Of a DNA stretch of 64,000 nucleotides, positions 24,450 through 38,400 are shown one piece after another. A program made the position numbers and the translations under genes. Location of the stretch: positions 4,407,302 through 4,471,301 of the forward strand of contig JAVGVS010000004.1 in NCBI GenBank assembly GCA_032718565.1. Reading direction: 5' to 3'. Origin of the DNA: Distichodus sexfasciatus (lineage: Eukaryota; Chordata; Actinopteri; Characiformes; Distichodontidae). The notes beneath the pieces are model-generated. The model made no database searches, was not told the DNA's origin, and worked only from the letters and a program-made list of their open reading frames with translations. The stretch's first letter is position 1. The number at the start of each line of letters is the position of its first letter.

Positions 24450-24741
24450 TGTAATTACATCTCAGGCCTTCAACTCGGTTTACAAAGCTCCTTCCTCCCA
24501 TTGTGGCCTCACAAACCAAATCTTAAAAAATCTGGCTCCGGCGTGCGCGCCAAACTAAATATCTCCGGCCATCCCTCAGACGCGTTTGATCGCTCGGTTC
24601 AAAACTCAACCCCCTCGCCAACCTGTTGGAGGTGTCACAGAAAAAAGGGTGTTGGTCCTCTTTCCGCAGTTCCAACCAACGTCTCCAACGTTTTCTTTGC
24701 GCGTCTGAAGGGAACATTTTTAGGCTTTAACCGAGACTGAG
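24450..24741 (+). promoter_or_regulatory. Probable promoter and non-coding exon 1 of second FXYD gene
   Basis: A CpG-containing, GC-richer island (GGCTCCGGCGTGCGCGCC at 24533; GACGCGTTTGATCGCTCGG at 24580) in AT-rich DNA ends in a consensus donor, CTGAG|GTGAGTA, at 24741/24742. The next acceptor leading to a start codon is at 32627. A non-coding first exon is usual for FXYD genes. The exon start and the link to 32628 are inferred. Confidence 0.45.
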
Positions 24742-27700
24742 GTGAGTAAAAAAAAAAAACTTTTTTGCCACGGCTAAATGTTTCTCATCCTGTCACGTTT
24801 CCGTTTCCAAATGTCTTGTATTATGGACGAAACGGCTATATATGGCTATTTACGACAAAACTTTATATTTAAAAAAATCCATTCAAAATGTTTTTGTTGA
24901 ATTTGGTTTGTTTTTCGTTCGTTTCCTTTGCGTTACTGTTACATTTTGCGTTAGATACGTTACAGCTGTTGCGCCACGACGCGTTTTGTTACAAACGTCT
25001 CGTGCCAGTGCGATTATTTAAACATTAATGTAATACTAAGATGAGAATTATTAAGAAAGTTCGTTAATGTTGTTAATAACTAAACTTAAGGTGTGTGATT
25101 CAAATGGTAGGGTTAAGTCTGTTCAATTAACGACAGAAAAGTGGTGATATTTGGCACGACACGACTTTTATGAACTACAGTGTTATTAAATACATGATAA
25201 AGATGAAACTATCCTAAAAGACGGCTTTAACATGCACATTTGATCCTTTCATATAAAGACCTATTGTGGCTGTCTTCATACATTTGGTTTATATTTAGGG
25301 TTGTGTAAGTGAATCCTAAATATAAGTAATTTACTGAGATTTGTCGTCTTTGTAGAGATGGAGTACCCCAGTACCCCATGTTCTTGTTTAACTTTTAAGT
25401 CTAATGCTAAGAGGTAGACGTTTAATTATGTAAAAAAAATCTTTTAAAAGGAAGGATTCTTTTTTGTTTAAAAAGCTTAATGTACAAGTCTCTTAAATGT
25501 ATACCCCCTTATTACCTCTTATATTATTGACCAACCACGTCTGATTATGTGGGATTTTTAAAGTTTGTATTGTATGGTTGAAACATATATTATTTATTCA
25601 TTGTAGCTCAGTTAACACTAATTATTAATAATGGCTAAGGATTGATCTTTTAGTTAGATGTTACATTAACTTTCAGTCTAGTTTGGGGCTCTGTGCAGGA
25701 TTGTGGACCGTAAACTATTTGGACAGAGGAAAAAGCAGCCAGCTTTTTTAAAGAGTAAAGAAGGGTGAGATCAGGGAGGAATGAGTCATGCGCCTAGAAT
25801 GTTTCGTTCCCTCTTCCATTGGGCCGCGGAGCACATGGAGAGCTAGTCGCTGCCCTAGCAATGTGAAGTTGAGGAGTTTATCAAAGTGTCACCAGAAGAG
25901 AAAGGCAGTTGTGGGAATGGCAAGTGCCGTCCCTGTAATTGCAGCAAAGGGCTGTCATTTTTAACTATATAGATGGTTGGGTGGACAAAATGTGTTTGTT
26001 TGTTCCTGCTACATATTGCTTCAAAGCATGTATCTGTGTCTGTTCTCAGTGGTGGAGTTTGGTTCCTAATTTAGCCTCGCTCTGAATTCCACTGTCCATA
26101 TGCCACATCCTTTGTCTGGCGTGTGATCATGGCAAGTGTGTGTGTGTGTGTTTAAGCCACACGTGTATACACATGCTTGCCTAGATGTGGGACCTAGAAG
26201 GGTATCTGACAAGGTGAACAGAGTCAGCTGTGCACATACTTACAAGGTCATACAAACACACTTCGTGATAATCACACACATACACCACACACACACACAC
26301 ACAGATGTGGGGGGATTGTTTTGGAGAGGACCGACACAAGTGTCCTTAAGGCGTTGGTATTGGCGCCCCAGATCGCCAAGCTCACATGGGCATACCACTG
26401 ACTGAATTTAGCGCCAAGTGCCTACAGGTCCAACAGTGAGCTGCAATGTTGCTGCCCTTAATCATTTTAAATATATTCAAACATCTACAAAGCCATTTCA
26501 TTGAAAATGATTTGAGTTTTCCACTCTTCTTACCAATTTATAAGAGCAGGGCCATGTCCCAAAAACAAACTCTGATACTGGCGATTTGGTGCTTCTTTGT
26601 GCTGATGTTTGCTAATAGCATCTGCCAGAGTAAAAGTAACACAGTTAAAATACTACGGTTAGGCATTTAAAAAGGTAGTTCCATTAGCCAGCATAAAGAG
26701 TTAGCTATTAACCAGCATAGCCAATATCCATAGTATGGTGTAAGTTTTGGTAAATTACGTAGCAACTAGCTGTTTTGCTGACATCTTATGTCTTTACGTA
26801 AATTGTGAAGCCCTATTTTGCATTCCCATGAAGATGTCATCCCAGTTCTGTTGTTCAAACACCAGACATTACAAGTCTCCTGGAAGTTCTGTGAGTCACA
26901 CACATATTGATAGCAGCTCCCTGATGCTCGCGAATATCCTGGAATCTAGACCAAGCAAGCAAGAGAGTTTGTACATTTGAGAGTTTGTACATCTGATTGC
27001 ATATATGACAGAGAGAGAGAAAGAGTCTGTACGTGTGTGTGGTATTCTGCATGTGGGCCTGTTCATGTAGCATGTGCAAAAGAGCAAGCATCTTTATTGG
27101 CCTTGTTAAGTAGATTCGATGTAGGTGGGCTTTTATCTCTTTTCTCCCAGAGCGGATTCATAAGTTCATTGTATCCAGGAATGCCATGGCAGAGGTTTAG
27201 GACCCCCCAAATATCATGTCCTCTTCCTCCTTTCATTCCAACTGGGGGCTCCCTGATATCTCCCTGATCCCTCCCTACAATAACCTTTTGCAGGTTGGGA
27301 TGTCTGAGCCAAAGACATAATCACCAGAAGCTTTGTGCTTTTGTCTTTGGTTTTCTGTGAGGCAAAACATTAAATACGCTCCGGGTTTAGCCTGCAGCAT
27401 TTCAGCAGCTCTGAAGCTATTCACTGTTTGTGTGTTGTGGATTTTTGAAGGTCCTCGGAAGCCACTTTATGAACGGCTCATTCTGAACATTCTTGTCCTC
27501 GAAATTTGTCATATCTGGAGAGATTTCTTTCAGTATGCCAGGAACAGTGCCCCAAGTTCTTAATTCAAGGCTGCAGTGTTCTGGTGCTCCTCTAATTTTG
27601 ATAATTCCCTTGTTTGCACCGAAAGTAGATTTGTCCATCTTCAGGCCTGAGTGGTCTCAGAACCTCACATCCTGGCCCTGAACTCTCTTTCCCTTCCAAT

Positions 27701-30700
27701 TAGACCTGACAATAAGCCTTTCAGATGGAAGTGTTGGTATTTTTGCTGCTTTCTAAAATATATTTAAACCGTTCCCTGGGTTTTAGATCTTGCTTCTGAA
27801 TTTCAAAGCCATTGAACAAACAGACACATACACGCACGTGCCAAACGTATTTGTAATGGAACACATGGCTGAATGATATTTACTCTGCTTTTCAAAGGTC
27901 TTTTGAGGTTGCCCAGTCCGAGAGGCATATGAACTTTGTGGCTTGACTCCTTTCTTATCTGGGGGTGGAATCTCAGGGGATTCGGCTTTGAAACCTGTGA
28001 CCACACACGCACATATAGACTTGCTTTGTTATTTCAGGGAGAGGAAGTTGATATGGACCTTGAAGCCTTTGAAGAAGTAAGGGACGGTCAAATGCTGAGA
28101 CAAGCCCTCATTTTCATGAGGTGTTGTAGTGAGTGAGTGATGATTTGTCGTTGTGAACACCCCACACTAAACCACAGCAATGACTGATGATCTGTGAATC
28201 CCTTTGCGACCATTAGCATGAAAAAAAACCCAAAATGTTAAACTAAACAGTTGAAGCCTCTAAAGTTTTCAGTTTAATTCCTCAATTATGGTTGATGGTA
28301 GCATGTACTTTGTCTCTGAAAGGGTTCAGAAGGCTGTCCAACCTTTGCTGAATCTTGTAGCCAATTAACATTTGTATGGGGAGAGGTGTAGCAAGATGGT
28401 GGTTTAAAAGCAAGAATTTCTTAGGAAGTGTGAAGGGAAGAAAAAAACATTATCTGTTTATCCAGGGTGGAGAGGTTTAAGCGCTTAAGATGATAAGCAA
28501 AAGTACACAAAGCAGCTGTTAGAGAAGACTGAGGAGACAGCACTGAGGAGATGAGTTTTGGACCGAATGTTTCCACACAGGGAAACGTGTATGGAAAAGA
28601 GGAAATATGTGTCAAACGAGTTAGTCAGGACATCAGGAAAACAAATCACCGATTCTTCCTCTTCGCCGAGCCTGAACCGGCAACCCAGCGTGACTACAAG
28701 GGAACACAAGACTCTCATTATTACAGCGCTCTGCCCAGGGTTATACGGCCTGGTAAAGGGGAGGACTGGCGTGATTTATAAGTTTGGCAGATTTACATAG
28801 AGTTCAGTGTCGCTCTGTAAGCTTCACCATGGCCTTTTAAGATCCGTTCACACTAGTCCAGCATCCATTTCGTAATATCCTTAACTCAAAGTTTCATTCC
28901 AAAATTGTTCATAAAGTTGAGAAACTGAAGTCTGTAAACTTCTGTCTTTTGGTTCTTTTCCAGGTATTTGTGCAAGACCTTGAAGGAAAAAAAATCTTTC
29001 AGAGTTTTAAATAATGGAAACTTGATTTATTAGAAGCATGATTTTCAGAAGGTTGTAATTTTTCAGGCCTGAGAAAAACTTTTGTCTTTGTGACGATGTC
29101 GCAACATTTATGGTAATTTTATTCATTGTGACATTTTAAGAAATGCCAAATACGGAGGAGTCCAAAAGTGAGGTCAAAGTAGTGTTGTGTTAACATGATG
29201 TATGGTTTTGTCAAATGCTAACAAATCAAAATCAGGTGTATTGTCAAAAAAGTTGACTCTCTCATCCTATCATCTTTATTGGAACCTTTGTATCATTTCC
29301 TCATTCATTTTCCATTTTTCCCATTTTTCATTTTGATTGGATTAGATTTTTGGTTTTGATAACAAATATTGAAACATGTCTTTTGGGTTATGATTTTCAG
29401 TTTTAATGTAAGAAACTAATGAACAAATGGTATATGGATTGTCAAGTCTTAAACACACAATGGTTCACAAAAATGATGGCCAATGTTCTCCTTGACAAAA
29501 TCGTAAAAAGTTTCTAGTCAACATTTTTGAAACACGGCCCACATTGTCCCCAGCTCTCGGAGTGCTGTTGCCCGGGAGGGCAGAAAGCTAGCTGTTGTAA
29601 CCGTGACTTTGATAGGAAATGAAAAGGCCCTGGACCTACCCTGAGCTCTAGGTGGTGGGGTTGGGGATAAGAGTTCAGATGGGATTTCATTTCCCTGAGA
29701 ACAAACCATGACAGGCCTCGAGTGTCAGGTTTCCATTGTGATTGAAACACACCTTAGCTCGCCAAGCAGGTTGTAACATGGAAGCTGCTTTGCCTATGCT
29801 TGCATAAGCAAAGCGTTATAAGTTAGAGAGGCTGGCTGTAATTTGAGGAAGTAGAGAGAAAGACGAATGTTAGTCAGTAACTCTGTAAATGGGTAGAGCC
29901 TAGGTCACCAAGAGCCTAGGTCACCAAGAGGTGTGCATGATCTGGTCCCAGATATAGAACATATGGTCGAGGACATATTAGTAGATTTTGACAGACCTTT
30001 TTCATTTTAACTTGCACAGCTTTTCTCTCATTTACGGTAGTCCTATTATAGCCTTTCAACATTTCTCTTTGTGTTTACAGTTGTCAGTGTATGTACGCAG
30101 GAAACGCATATGCCAATTGCATGCAACTTTTTATTTATTTCTTCTCAAATTTCTCAGTCTTTCAAAGCCTGCTTATTTTCAGATGAAACTTTATTTTACT
30201 TGGAATAAAAAAGAACATTCATTGTCATTTTGTAATTAGAGTACCATTCAGTTCCGAGTAAAAAATAATATTAAATATTGTTGAAGTATAATTGAATTGT
30301 ACTTTCTTTATTTGACACAAAAAGAAAAAGACTGCAAATAGAAATGTGTAGCATTGAATCATAACAAATTAGGCATGATGATGTTCCAGACATTTGCCTA
30401 AGGAAAGTCTCAGAATTTTAGTTAAATAACCAGTCAACTCAGAAATAGATTAAGAGAATCGTACCAACAATCCTCCCCGAAAATCCCTCAAATTAAATTC
30501 TCTCGGGAAATCCACTCTGAAGTGCTGTGATCAAAGAGCCGAAATATTGGACTTTCGTTTAGCTCTGCATGTCCACAGAGATCCCATTACATTGTTCTTT
30601 CTCTGCCCTCACGAGGCAGTTGGAAGTGCGGTGGGATTCAGTAGCATATGACGTAGGTGGTTTTGGAGCTGGCATTCCCTCTGGTCCTATAAGTGGCATG

Positions 30701-32627
30701 GAAAAAAAGGCTTGTTTGGCACCATGGTTGGGCTGCAGTAAAATTTTCCGTAACAACCCTACGTGCACATTATTATTCAAAACCTATAACTGAGTCTCTT
30801 CTATGAATTTTCCAGTAAATGTAATTCATGAATTAGTTGTTTCTTGATTGTAGCCAATTATTTTTTCTAGTCATGTCTTACCTTGTGATTCATACCTTTG
30901 TAAGTTCCAAATAATAAGATTGCTACACCAAGCACTAACCTGAGGATCAAAGCATCGCCGGTCCAAATTGCAAGTACCTTACCCCGCCTCCCCTTTGAAA
31001 GTTAATTTTATTTTCTATGTAGCACCAGATTACACCAGAAGACTTTTAAGGTTACCTTTCCTATAGAACAGGTCTATAGATTGTAATTTATTAAACAAAC
31101 GTTATTTATCCTATTTACATGACGGCATGTCATTTCTGTCTCTACATGGTCGCGTGTTTAAAATTATCCTCTTCTTTCTGTATTGTGCATGGCAGGGTTC
31201 CACCGCACACACACACAGAGTCTTGTACTACTATCTTTGTGAGGACTTTCCATAGACTCCCATAATGACTAGATGTATATAATTCTACAGCTAATCCTAA
31301 TCCTAACCCTGACTTTAACCTCAGTAACCAAAAGCACATTGTTTAGCTCTTCTTAGATTCTTAAATAAAACATGCACATTTTCTATAAAGTAATTTTTCT
31401 CCCTGGGGACATCTCCAATGTCCCTACAAAGCCATAAAAAACAATAAAAGTGTTTTGGGGGACAAAAAGGACACAATGCATAAATACATGGTACACACAC
31501 ACGCAGACATGTGCGCACACACACACAGAGACATGTTCATGCACACACTGGCGAGCACAGTCCCACCAGCGGACACATCAGAAAATAAGTCACATCAACC
31601 ACCTGAAAACAGACATAAATATCTGCAACTTGCCATATCAAGAGGCTAGAAAGATGCACACTTTGTGGTTATTTGTCATAAAAAGAACACCATCATTCCT
31701 TTAAGTGTTTGTGTCGGTGTTTGTCTAACCCCAACCCTACCCCTAATCTTAACCCTAGCACCCTTCCAAAGCCCCCACCCCGCCCCCCTAAGCAACACTG
31801 CATTATATTGTATTATTGGCGTAGATGCAATTGCACATTATATAAAAATGTTTAAAATTATTGTGTTTATTATAGAGATATTTTATATGTGTGCTCCATC
31901 ATATTAAACATATTAATGCAGTTCGTTGTTAGTTTTCATTTTTTCATTTCTACCTCTAACTTAATCCCTGTTCCCGTTTCTGAGCGTTAGATTTTCCCTT
32001 CCCGTTTGACTTAGCAGCCTAGTTGCTTCCCTGCCAGCTTACTGTTGACATTTTGAACCAGTATCAGCCGGTTCTGTGCTCTGATAGATGCTCATCGTTT
32101 GTCCCCAGTTTAAAGTACAGTTAATCAAATCAACAAGATTGTGAGCTAATTGAATTGTTCCCAAGCTCTTTTTTGGGACCTTGGAGTGTACTATCACAGT
32201 TGAGACACAGCAGAAGGACATGGTAAAGGGTCACTTGGCTGCTGTATTATTGGATATACTGTATATGAATTCCTGTTAATATTAATGTCTGTTAATGTAT
32301 GTTGTGATCAATTTAGGACATCTTTTTATTGGAGGTGTAAATCACAAATTTCATCACAATACAAAATTATATTGATTTAATAGGCAACGATTTGATATCT
32401 GCTGATATCAATTTTCAGTTTGTAGTCAGCGATCTCTATGAGAAAGTAAAAGTCATTGTGAAGACAATAAGTTCAATAAAGTCCAGTTAAGTGATTATGT
32501 ATGATGTCGGATCAATGTTTTCATTTTGGATCGATGCTATGGTCTCGGTAATGTATTGATGTAGATTGATGTATCATTACTCCTACTGTGCATACACTTT
32601 GTTGAACCGTTGCTCTTCTTTTTGTAG
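24742..32627 (+). other. Long intron of second FXYD gene (inferred)
   Basis: No coding exon supported. Contents: CA/TG microsatellites (26123-26150, 26273-26302, 31493-31530), a 17-base tandem duplication (29905-29938), a fish interspersed repeat with a telomere-like CCTAACCC core (31195-31450, 31715-31770), and GC-richer patches at 25800-25930 and 29515-29720 that could be regulatory. Small ORFs show no recognisable similarity. Confidence 0.45.
31195..31450 (+). repeat. Fish interspersed repeat with CCTAACCC core
   Basis: Pattern TTTGTGAGGACTTTCCATAG ... AATCCTAATCCTAACCCTGA ... CTGGGGACATCTCCAATGTC is a common piscine repeat arrangement. Related fragments at 31715-31770 and 33380-33450. 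Confidence 0.55.
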
Positions 32628-32643
32628 CTTAAAACACAGAGCC

Positions 32644-35308
32644 ATGGCACAGATTTTTGCCCTTGTCTTTGTCACATGTGAGTACTTCTGTTTATTCATG
32701 CTAAGAGTCTGCATGTGCAAATTTGTGCTGTGGTGGGGATATCACTTTTTTAAAGCGAGAATGGCTCCATCTAGTGTTCGTAACAAAATTATGCAACTCA
32801 ACTTGTTTCCAATAGTTACATCAACCATTTGGATTGCATTAGGAAAAAGAAACATGTTGGTTTCATTAGAACCAAATATTTATTTGTAACAAAACAACTT
32901 CTATTTTTATTCATGAGATGCATAATAAATATGTTTAAATGCAATTCTCCATTCACAGTTGTCTCCCTTGTATGGGCAGAGGATCAGCAGAAAAGTAAGT
33001 GGTTTGTATATTTATTTATTTATTTGCAATTAAATCAATAACTGAGATCATATTTAAAAAGCAACATGTCTTTGCCTTACAGCTGAAGAAGATCCTTTCA
33101 CCTTTGGTAAGTGCATGTTATGTACACACTTAGGAATGCTTAGTGGTTATTATCAGATTTGGAAAGTTAATAATGAGCCAATTTCTCTCTTTCTCACTCT
33201 CTCTCTCACTGTTTATCTTCTCCCTCCCTTCTACTCACCCACTCTCTCTCTCTCTTTCTCCCTTCTAGACTATCACCAACTTCGTGTTGGAGGACTCATC
33301 ATGGCAGCAGTCTTGTGTCTGATTGGCATCACCATTCTTCTCAGTGAGTTTTTACTACACATACACACACCTTTCTATTTTTGAGAGGTACTTCCATAGA
33401 CTTCCGTATTCCATGAATCATTTTCCGTGTGAGAATTGGTCCTCACATACCAAAATCTCTCCTTGAAGCCAATAAAACTCTGTCAAATCTCAGGTTTTCC
33501 TGTCTGATTACAGACAATCAGATTCTCACAACCTCCTGTGAAACCTGTGCCCTCACATTCAATCTACCTTCTAGCTTGACCTGCACTAAAGAGCTGCAAT
33601 GTTGTTTTCCAGGTGGCCACTGCAGATGCAAATTCAATCAGGACAAGAGGTATAATGTGGACACATGTAGCTAACGTGGGGACACCACTAGAAAATGTGG
33701 ACATTATGATTTAATATATTAAGTATTTGAAAATTAATAAACAAAAATATTAAATAAATCAGCTAACTGCCATGTTTTCTGACTCAGGAGGAGGACTGGA
33801 AGCAATGCTGCAACCCAACAGATGCTCAGTGACACAGGTATGGTGCTTTATATACAGTATATAATGTGGATATATAATAAATTATTTAAGACTCATGGTT
33901 TCATGATTCTTTGTCATTATTTAAACTTTAACCATTAACTTTAGTCTTTTATGCAAATTGTAATACAAACTCAAGTCTTATAAAGACCAACCACAATCTT
34001 GTGCAATTTCCAGGTCCACGGTTCTCACGGTTGAACATTTCAATTTCATTTTATAGCTATGCCTCATGAGCTTCGTTTTTCAGATCCGGTTTCAGGACCG
34101 CACACCCCAACTGTCCACACATGTCCCATACCTGCAATTGCATTTATTCTGAGAAAAAAACATTTAAAAAATAAAGAAATCCATGTCGGAGTTTTAAGTG
34201 GTTAAACCATCTAGCTGCTCGTTATGCTTCACTATCATTTTCCACGTCATCTGCTGCTGCTTCAGCGTATACCAAAAAACATAACATGAATGTTAATTTT
34301 ACAATTGTATGTCATAAATTAATTTAACTAGAGTAAGAGATTGTTTGAGGAAATCTTGTTAGTCAGAGGCCTTCAGTGGATACCGTGCAATAAACTCTAG
34401 TGTGATCTGCTGTTGGCCAAGTCCCCAGAGTCCGAGCTCCATCTGCTGAAGGCTGTTTTGCTAGTTGCTCGCACAATGCTCCCGTAAACAGCGTTCCAGC
34501 ACCCAGCGCCAGGGCCGTATGGCCTTTGTCAACTGCGCCTGTTCACTCTCCAGCCTGACTCCCTCTCTCCCCACGGTCTCACTCAGGCAATTACAGTGAG
34601 AGATGTGTGTGATATATTGTGTGTCATGTATTGTGTATCTGGAAAGCATCCGAGAATGGTTAAAGGTCTTCACAAAAGCTAGATTGTGATTTTTAAGGTT
34701 TTTTTTTTAGCTTATTATTATAAATAAATATAATATTAAAATAGATCAAACATGAATCAACTGAAAAAAGCATATTTGTTTAGTTAAATGAAAGAAAAAA
34801 TAATTAATACAAATGGGAAAAAATAGAAAATATCTTGTATTGATAGGTACTAATAATAATAATAATAACAGACAAATAGATAGTTAAATATCTTTAGTAC
34901 TATTAACATAAAAAATGTTTTATTTCTATCTGTTAATATTATATGAATTAACAAATGTATGTATGCTTTAAGCCATTAATGTTGGCCACCAGGAAGAGAG
35001 AGAAACACACAGATTGCTGCTGCAATACTTACACATATCATTGAATACCCCATGTAACTAAAGTGTGCATTCCTTAAACTCTGCCATGTTGTCTCATCTC
35101 TCTATGCACTTGTATATAGCTGAGATGACAAAGTTTACTTTGACTTGGAAAGAGGAGGAATAAAATATTTTTATATTTCAGACAAAGACAAGATAGTTTA
35201 AATTTACAATGAAAGTTGATATGTAGGTGAACAGTATTGTTCTCTGTATGAGACCATGTCTAACTGCCTTCTTATTTCCCATTAACAGCGAAAGCCAGCG
35301 AATGCTAA
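32644..35308 (+). CDS. FXYD-family ion transport regulator, FXYD1-like (second of two)
   Basis: Seven exons (32644-32677, 32959-32994, 33083-33106, 33269-33343, 33613-33649, 33788-33837, 35289-35308, stop TAA) give 91 residues. The signal peptide is 1-22 (ends SLVWA). An acidic stretch leads to the FXYD block DPFTFDYHQLRVGG, one membrane helix (LIMAAVLCLIGITILL) and a Cys/basic juxtamembrane segment HCRCKFNQDKRRRTG like that of FXYD1 and FXYD3 (CRCKFNQ in phospholemman). The tail QQMLSDTAKASEC lacks the phosphorylated RRLST motif of mammalian FXYD1. The family Tyr is Phe here (PFTFD). Role: single-span modulator of the Na+/K+-ATPase. Kozak context GAGCCATGG is good. The paralogue at 20626 shares splice phases, so tandem duplication is likely. 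Exact orthology is uncertain. Confidence 0.9.
33184..33267 (+). repeat. CT-rich tract before an FXYD exon
   Basis: Expanded (TC)n tract that also serves as the polypyrimidine tract of the acceptor at 33267-33268. Confidence 0.8.
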
Positions 35309-35966
35309 GCATTAACACGTCCCACATGCCCAGTGTCTACCTGACTGAAGGAGGAGTGATTACAAGCAGAGACCCTAACACGACCGTATTCCAACCCAGA
35401 AGTGCTCTGATGACGTGCTAGTGTGTCTTTGGAAGAGATAGATACTGTTTTTTATTATTTTTATTTTCCACCTATTTGCTGCTCACACAGTACACTGTTT
35501 AGAAATATCACATGTAGTTTAGCGTGTTTTGGGGCTTCTTGAATGATTTCATATTGATTAAATTAAAATAACTGTACAAGAATTTCTGGGTATGTTTCGT
35601 CACAATCATAACTGATCCTACAGAAAAAAATTAGGAGAAACAGCTCCTTATGGAACTAACAAGTTTGCTTTAGCACAATTGGGGAAGTTCAAGTTTACAT
35701 AGTAAAAGGCCCTTTGTGGGAAATCTTCTGGACATTATTTTCTCACAAACTCCACCTATATTTTCTCATGAGCGTTTCCAGTGTGTTTATGAAAATGTTT
35801 CATTTGTTGATCTTTCATATTCTGAACTGCGGTTTTACAGGCACAAAGAAACTCAACCAAAATATACAAGCAATATATCAGCACACAGCGCCATGTCATT
35901 GCTGAAAATGGAAGTTTGCTTTAATTATAGTGTTGTGTAATGTGCATTGTAGTGTGTTGTCCTGAA

Positions 35967-35972
35967 AATAAA
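35967..35972 (+). promoter_or_regulatory. Poly(A) signal of second FXYD gene
   Basis: AATAAA about 660 bases after the stop; plausible 3' end of the transcript. Confidence 0.5.
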
Positions 35973-38400
35973 AGATAATTCTGTTTTTATTCTGTACCTG
36001 AATTTGTACCGTAGTTTGTAAGTTAACAGGTCATGCACTATTAATGTTTTGTGATGAAATTGTCCATGTCAAAGACTAATACACTAAAAAAGTTAAATAT
36101 TGAAGAACCGTGTTGTGTGGTGCTTGCTTCTAATGTGCGTGCCTTTGTTTCCCTCTGGCAAATAGTCTTTCCTTAGCTATTCCTCTCCCTTTATGGACAG
36201 CATTAATAATGGTTGACCATCCCTAATAATCAGGAATTACCAGCTAATATCACATCCTTTTGTAATTTTGCAACTGAGTAGATTCTGTTATTCAAACCTG
36301 GCCTTGTTTCTGCTCCTTTTACATCTTAACTGTTTAGTGCCATTAAACACAACCGTGAATCAACACAAGGTTAAATAAAAGTGAAAGTGCAGGATCTTAT
36401 GGGTGCAGTTGCTGGGAGAAGGATGGAATGGGATTAGGACACTGTTGCAGGCTGGACAAAAGGGTTTGAGGGTAGCAGGCACGTGAGACACAAAAGGAAA
36501 AAAACAAGTCCGCAAGCACAAAAAATGGATAACGAAGTTACAAAAGAAAGGTGAGGCCCGTGCTCCCAGTAGTAGGCGTCGGGTAATGGGGGAGAACCTC
36601 CCCGAGTAACCAGAACAAGCGAGGTCCTTACGCTTGAAGTGGTGAGGTGAGGTCGGGAGGTGAATTGACAATGGCCCAGACTCGGTAGCCACCTAGGCAG
36701 TCTGGCCAACCGGGGAAAGCTCACTGGGAGTCACGAGCCTGGGGAGAAACACAGGAGAGAGGTGTGAGGATAAGGAGACAAAGAAACCGAAAGAGGCAAT
36801 CCAAACAGGAACACAAAGTCAAACCAAAAGCACTCGGTGCAAAAGTCCAAACAAAGGAGAAGAGCAAAAGGGGCCCAGGGTATCCAATGAAAAAACGACA
36901 CGAGCAACCACACATAATATGAGGGTACACAGATTCAGAGACACACGGGTTAAACTGACTTAAATAAGGGCACAGAACTCAACAAACGAGTCCTTGCACC
37001 AATCGCAAACTCGAGGCAGAACGAGACACAGCTGAAATCAATGATAAGCGCGGGGGTGTTCTACACAGACACTAACCTACTAGGTAGGGAACACGCAGTG
37101 CAAACAACATACCAGGAAATGGGATACACCCTAAACAGATAGTGAACTACTCAGAAGGGCACGAAGTGCAGACACAGACACCCAGAAGTGAGGAGCAAGC
37201 TAACACTAACCCGAGGAGACATGAGGGGCACACACCACAGACACAACACCAGAAGTAAATCCAGAGAGCAAGAAACAACAGATACTTAGCCTGGGTTCAC
37301 AGTGGCACAGGAACTTCAAATATCTGTTTTATTGTAAAATCTTGATGCAAATTCTTGACAATCACCAAATGATCTTATTTAAAGTCTTCTTTATCTTTCT
37401 TTTATTGTTGCCTCATCCAAGTACAGATTACAGGGTAAGATGGAATTGTGTCAACGTCTCGTTGTAGTGCAACAAGACGAGTGTACAACATAAGACTAAC
37501 GTGCAAATATAGCATATAGTGCTCATATAAAATATAGTGTAAAAAACCAGACACACAACAAGGGTAAGTTTACTGAAAGGTAAGGATCAGTAGTAGCAGT
37601 ATAGTATTAAACATGTGCAGGAGCAATAAAATATTTAAGATATACAATGAAAGGCAGGTGGTAAATGTATATCTGGGATATAATTATTGCCACTTGGGCC
37701 TTTAAGAAGTAAAATAATTCAGATATGAAATGCAATGCACAGTTGAAGGAAACAGTTTTTAGGGCTATAAAGCTACTGTAGATTTTAAAGTTTCTCCTCT
37801 CTTTTTTATTTATAGCCTATGGCATGTTGATAAGGGAAGTCAGGCATGCTACTGAGGTAGGTAACGAAAACTTAACTGCTACGCATTATCGGCAATGATT
37901 TAATCTCAAGCTGAAATAGTGATGGGTGCAGACTTCACATTTTCATAGTATCTGTAAACTCAAAGTTTAAAAGAGAAATGTGGCATTTAAATTGATTACA
38001 ATATTTTTCTGAGAGGTTGGTTTTTGTACCAGTGAGAGTTCAGTGAGAGTATGATATACAGTACAGAATGTAGAGGTTATATTACAGCAGGTGATAGAAC
38101 AGATCAGCTATTTTATGAAGGTGATGGCACGAGGAAAGAAACTATTCCTATGTCAAAACCATCGCCCTTTAAGGACACCCTGGGCTGAACCCCCCGTAAA
38201 ATTGGCCAGGGGGCCTCTGAAATAAGATAAACAACTGCACAATTACTCAAGCCCCGGCAAAATCGGCTGGCGACGCATATGATCAAACCCTGACTTCAGT
38301 CTGGAACTAATAATTATTTCACCTTGATAGCTGAATAAGTGGAATTAATTTTTTTGGATAATGTTGAAGACAAATTCTCATAACCAGTCACACAACTTCA
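35973..38400. other. Intergenic, repeat-like segments
   Basis: 36360-37310 has a different base composition (purine-rich on the + strand) and reads like an interspersed repeat on the minus strand, without a recognised coding domain. 37430-37700 and 38030-38160 resemble decayed pieces of a common fish repeat (AGGAAAGAAACTATTCCTAT at 38132). No gene supported. Confidence 0.4.

Noticed and set aside
31715..31770. Interstitial telomere repeat
   Set aside because: CCTAACCC-like units are irregular and belong to a known type of fish interspersed repeat.
36434..36930. Several overlapping minus-strand ORFs rich in Leu/Pro/Cys
   Set aside because: Overlap in multiple frames in a compositionally biased repeat-like region with no recognisable domain.
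36360..37310. Possible third LTR on the minus strand
   Set aside because: Lacks clear TG...CA ends, target duplication or shared blocks with the two solo LTRs.
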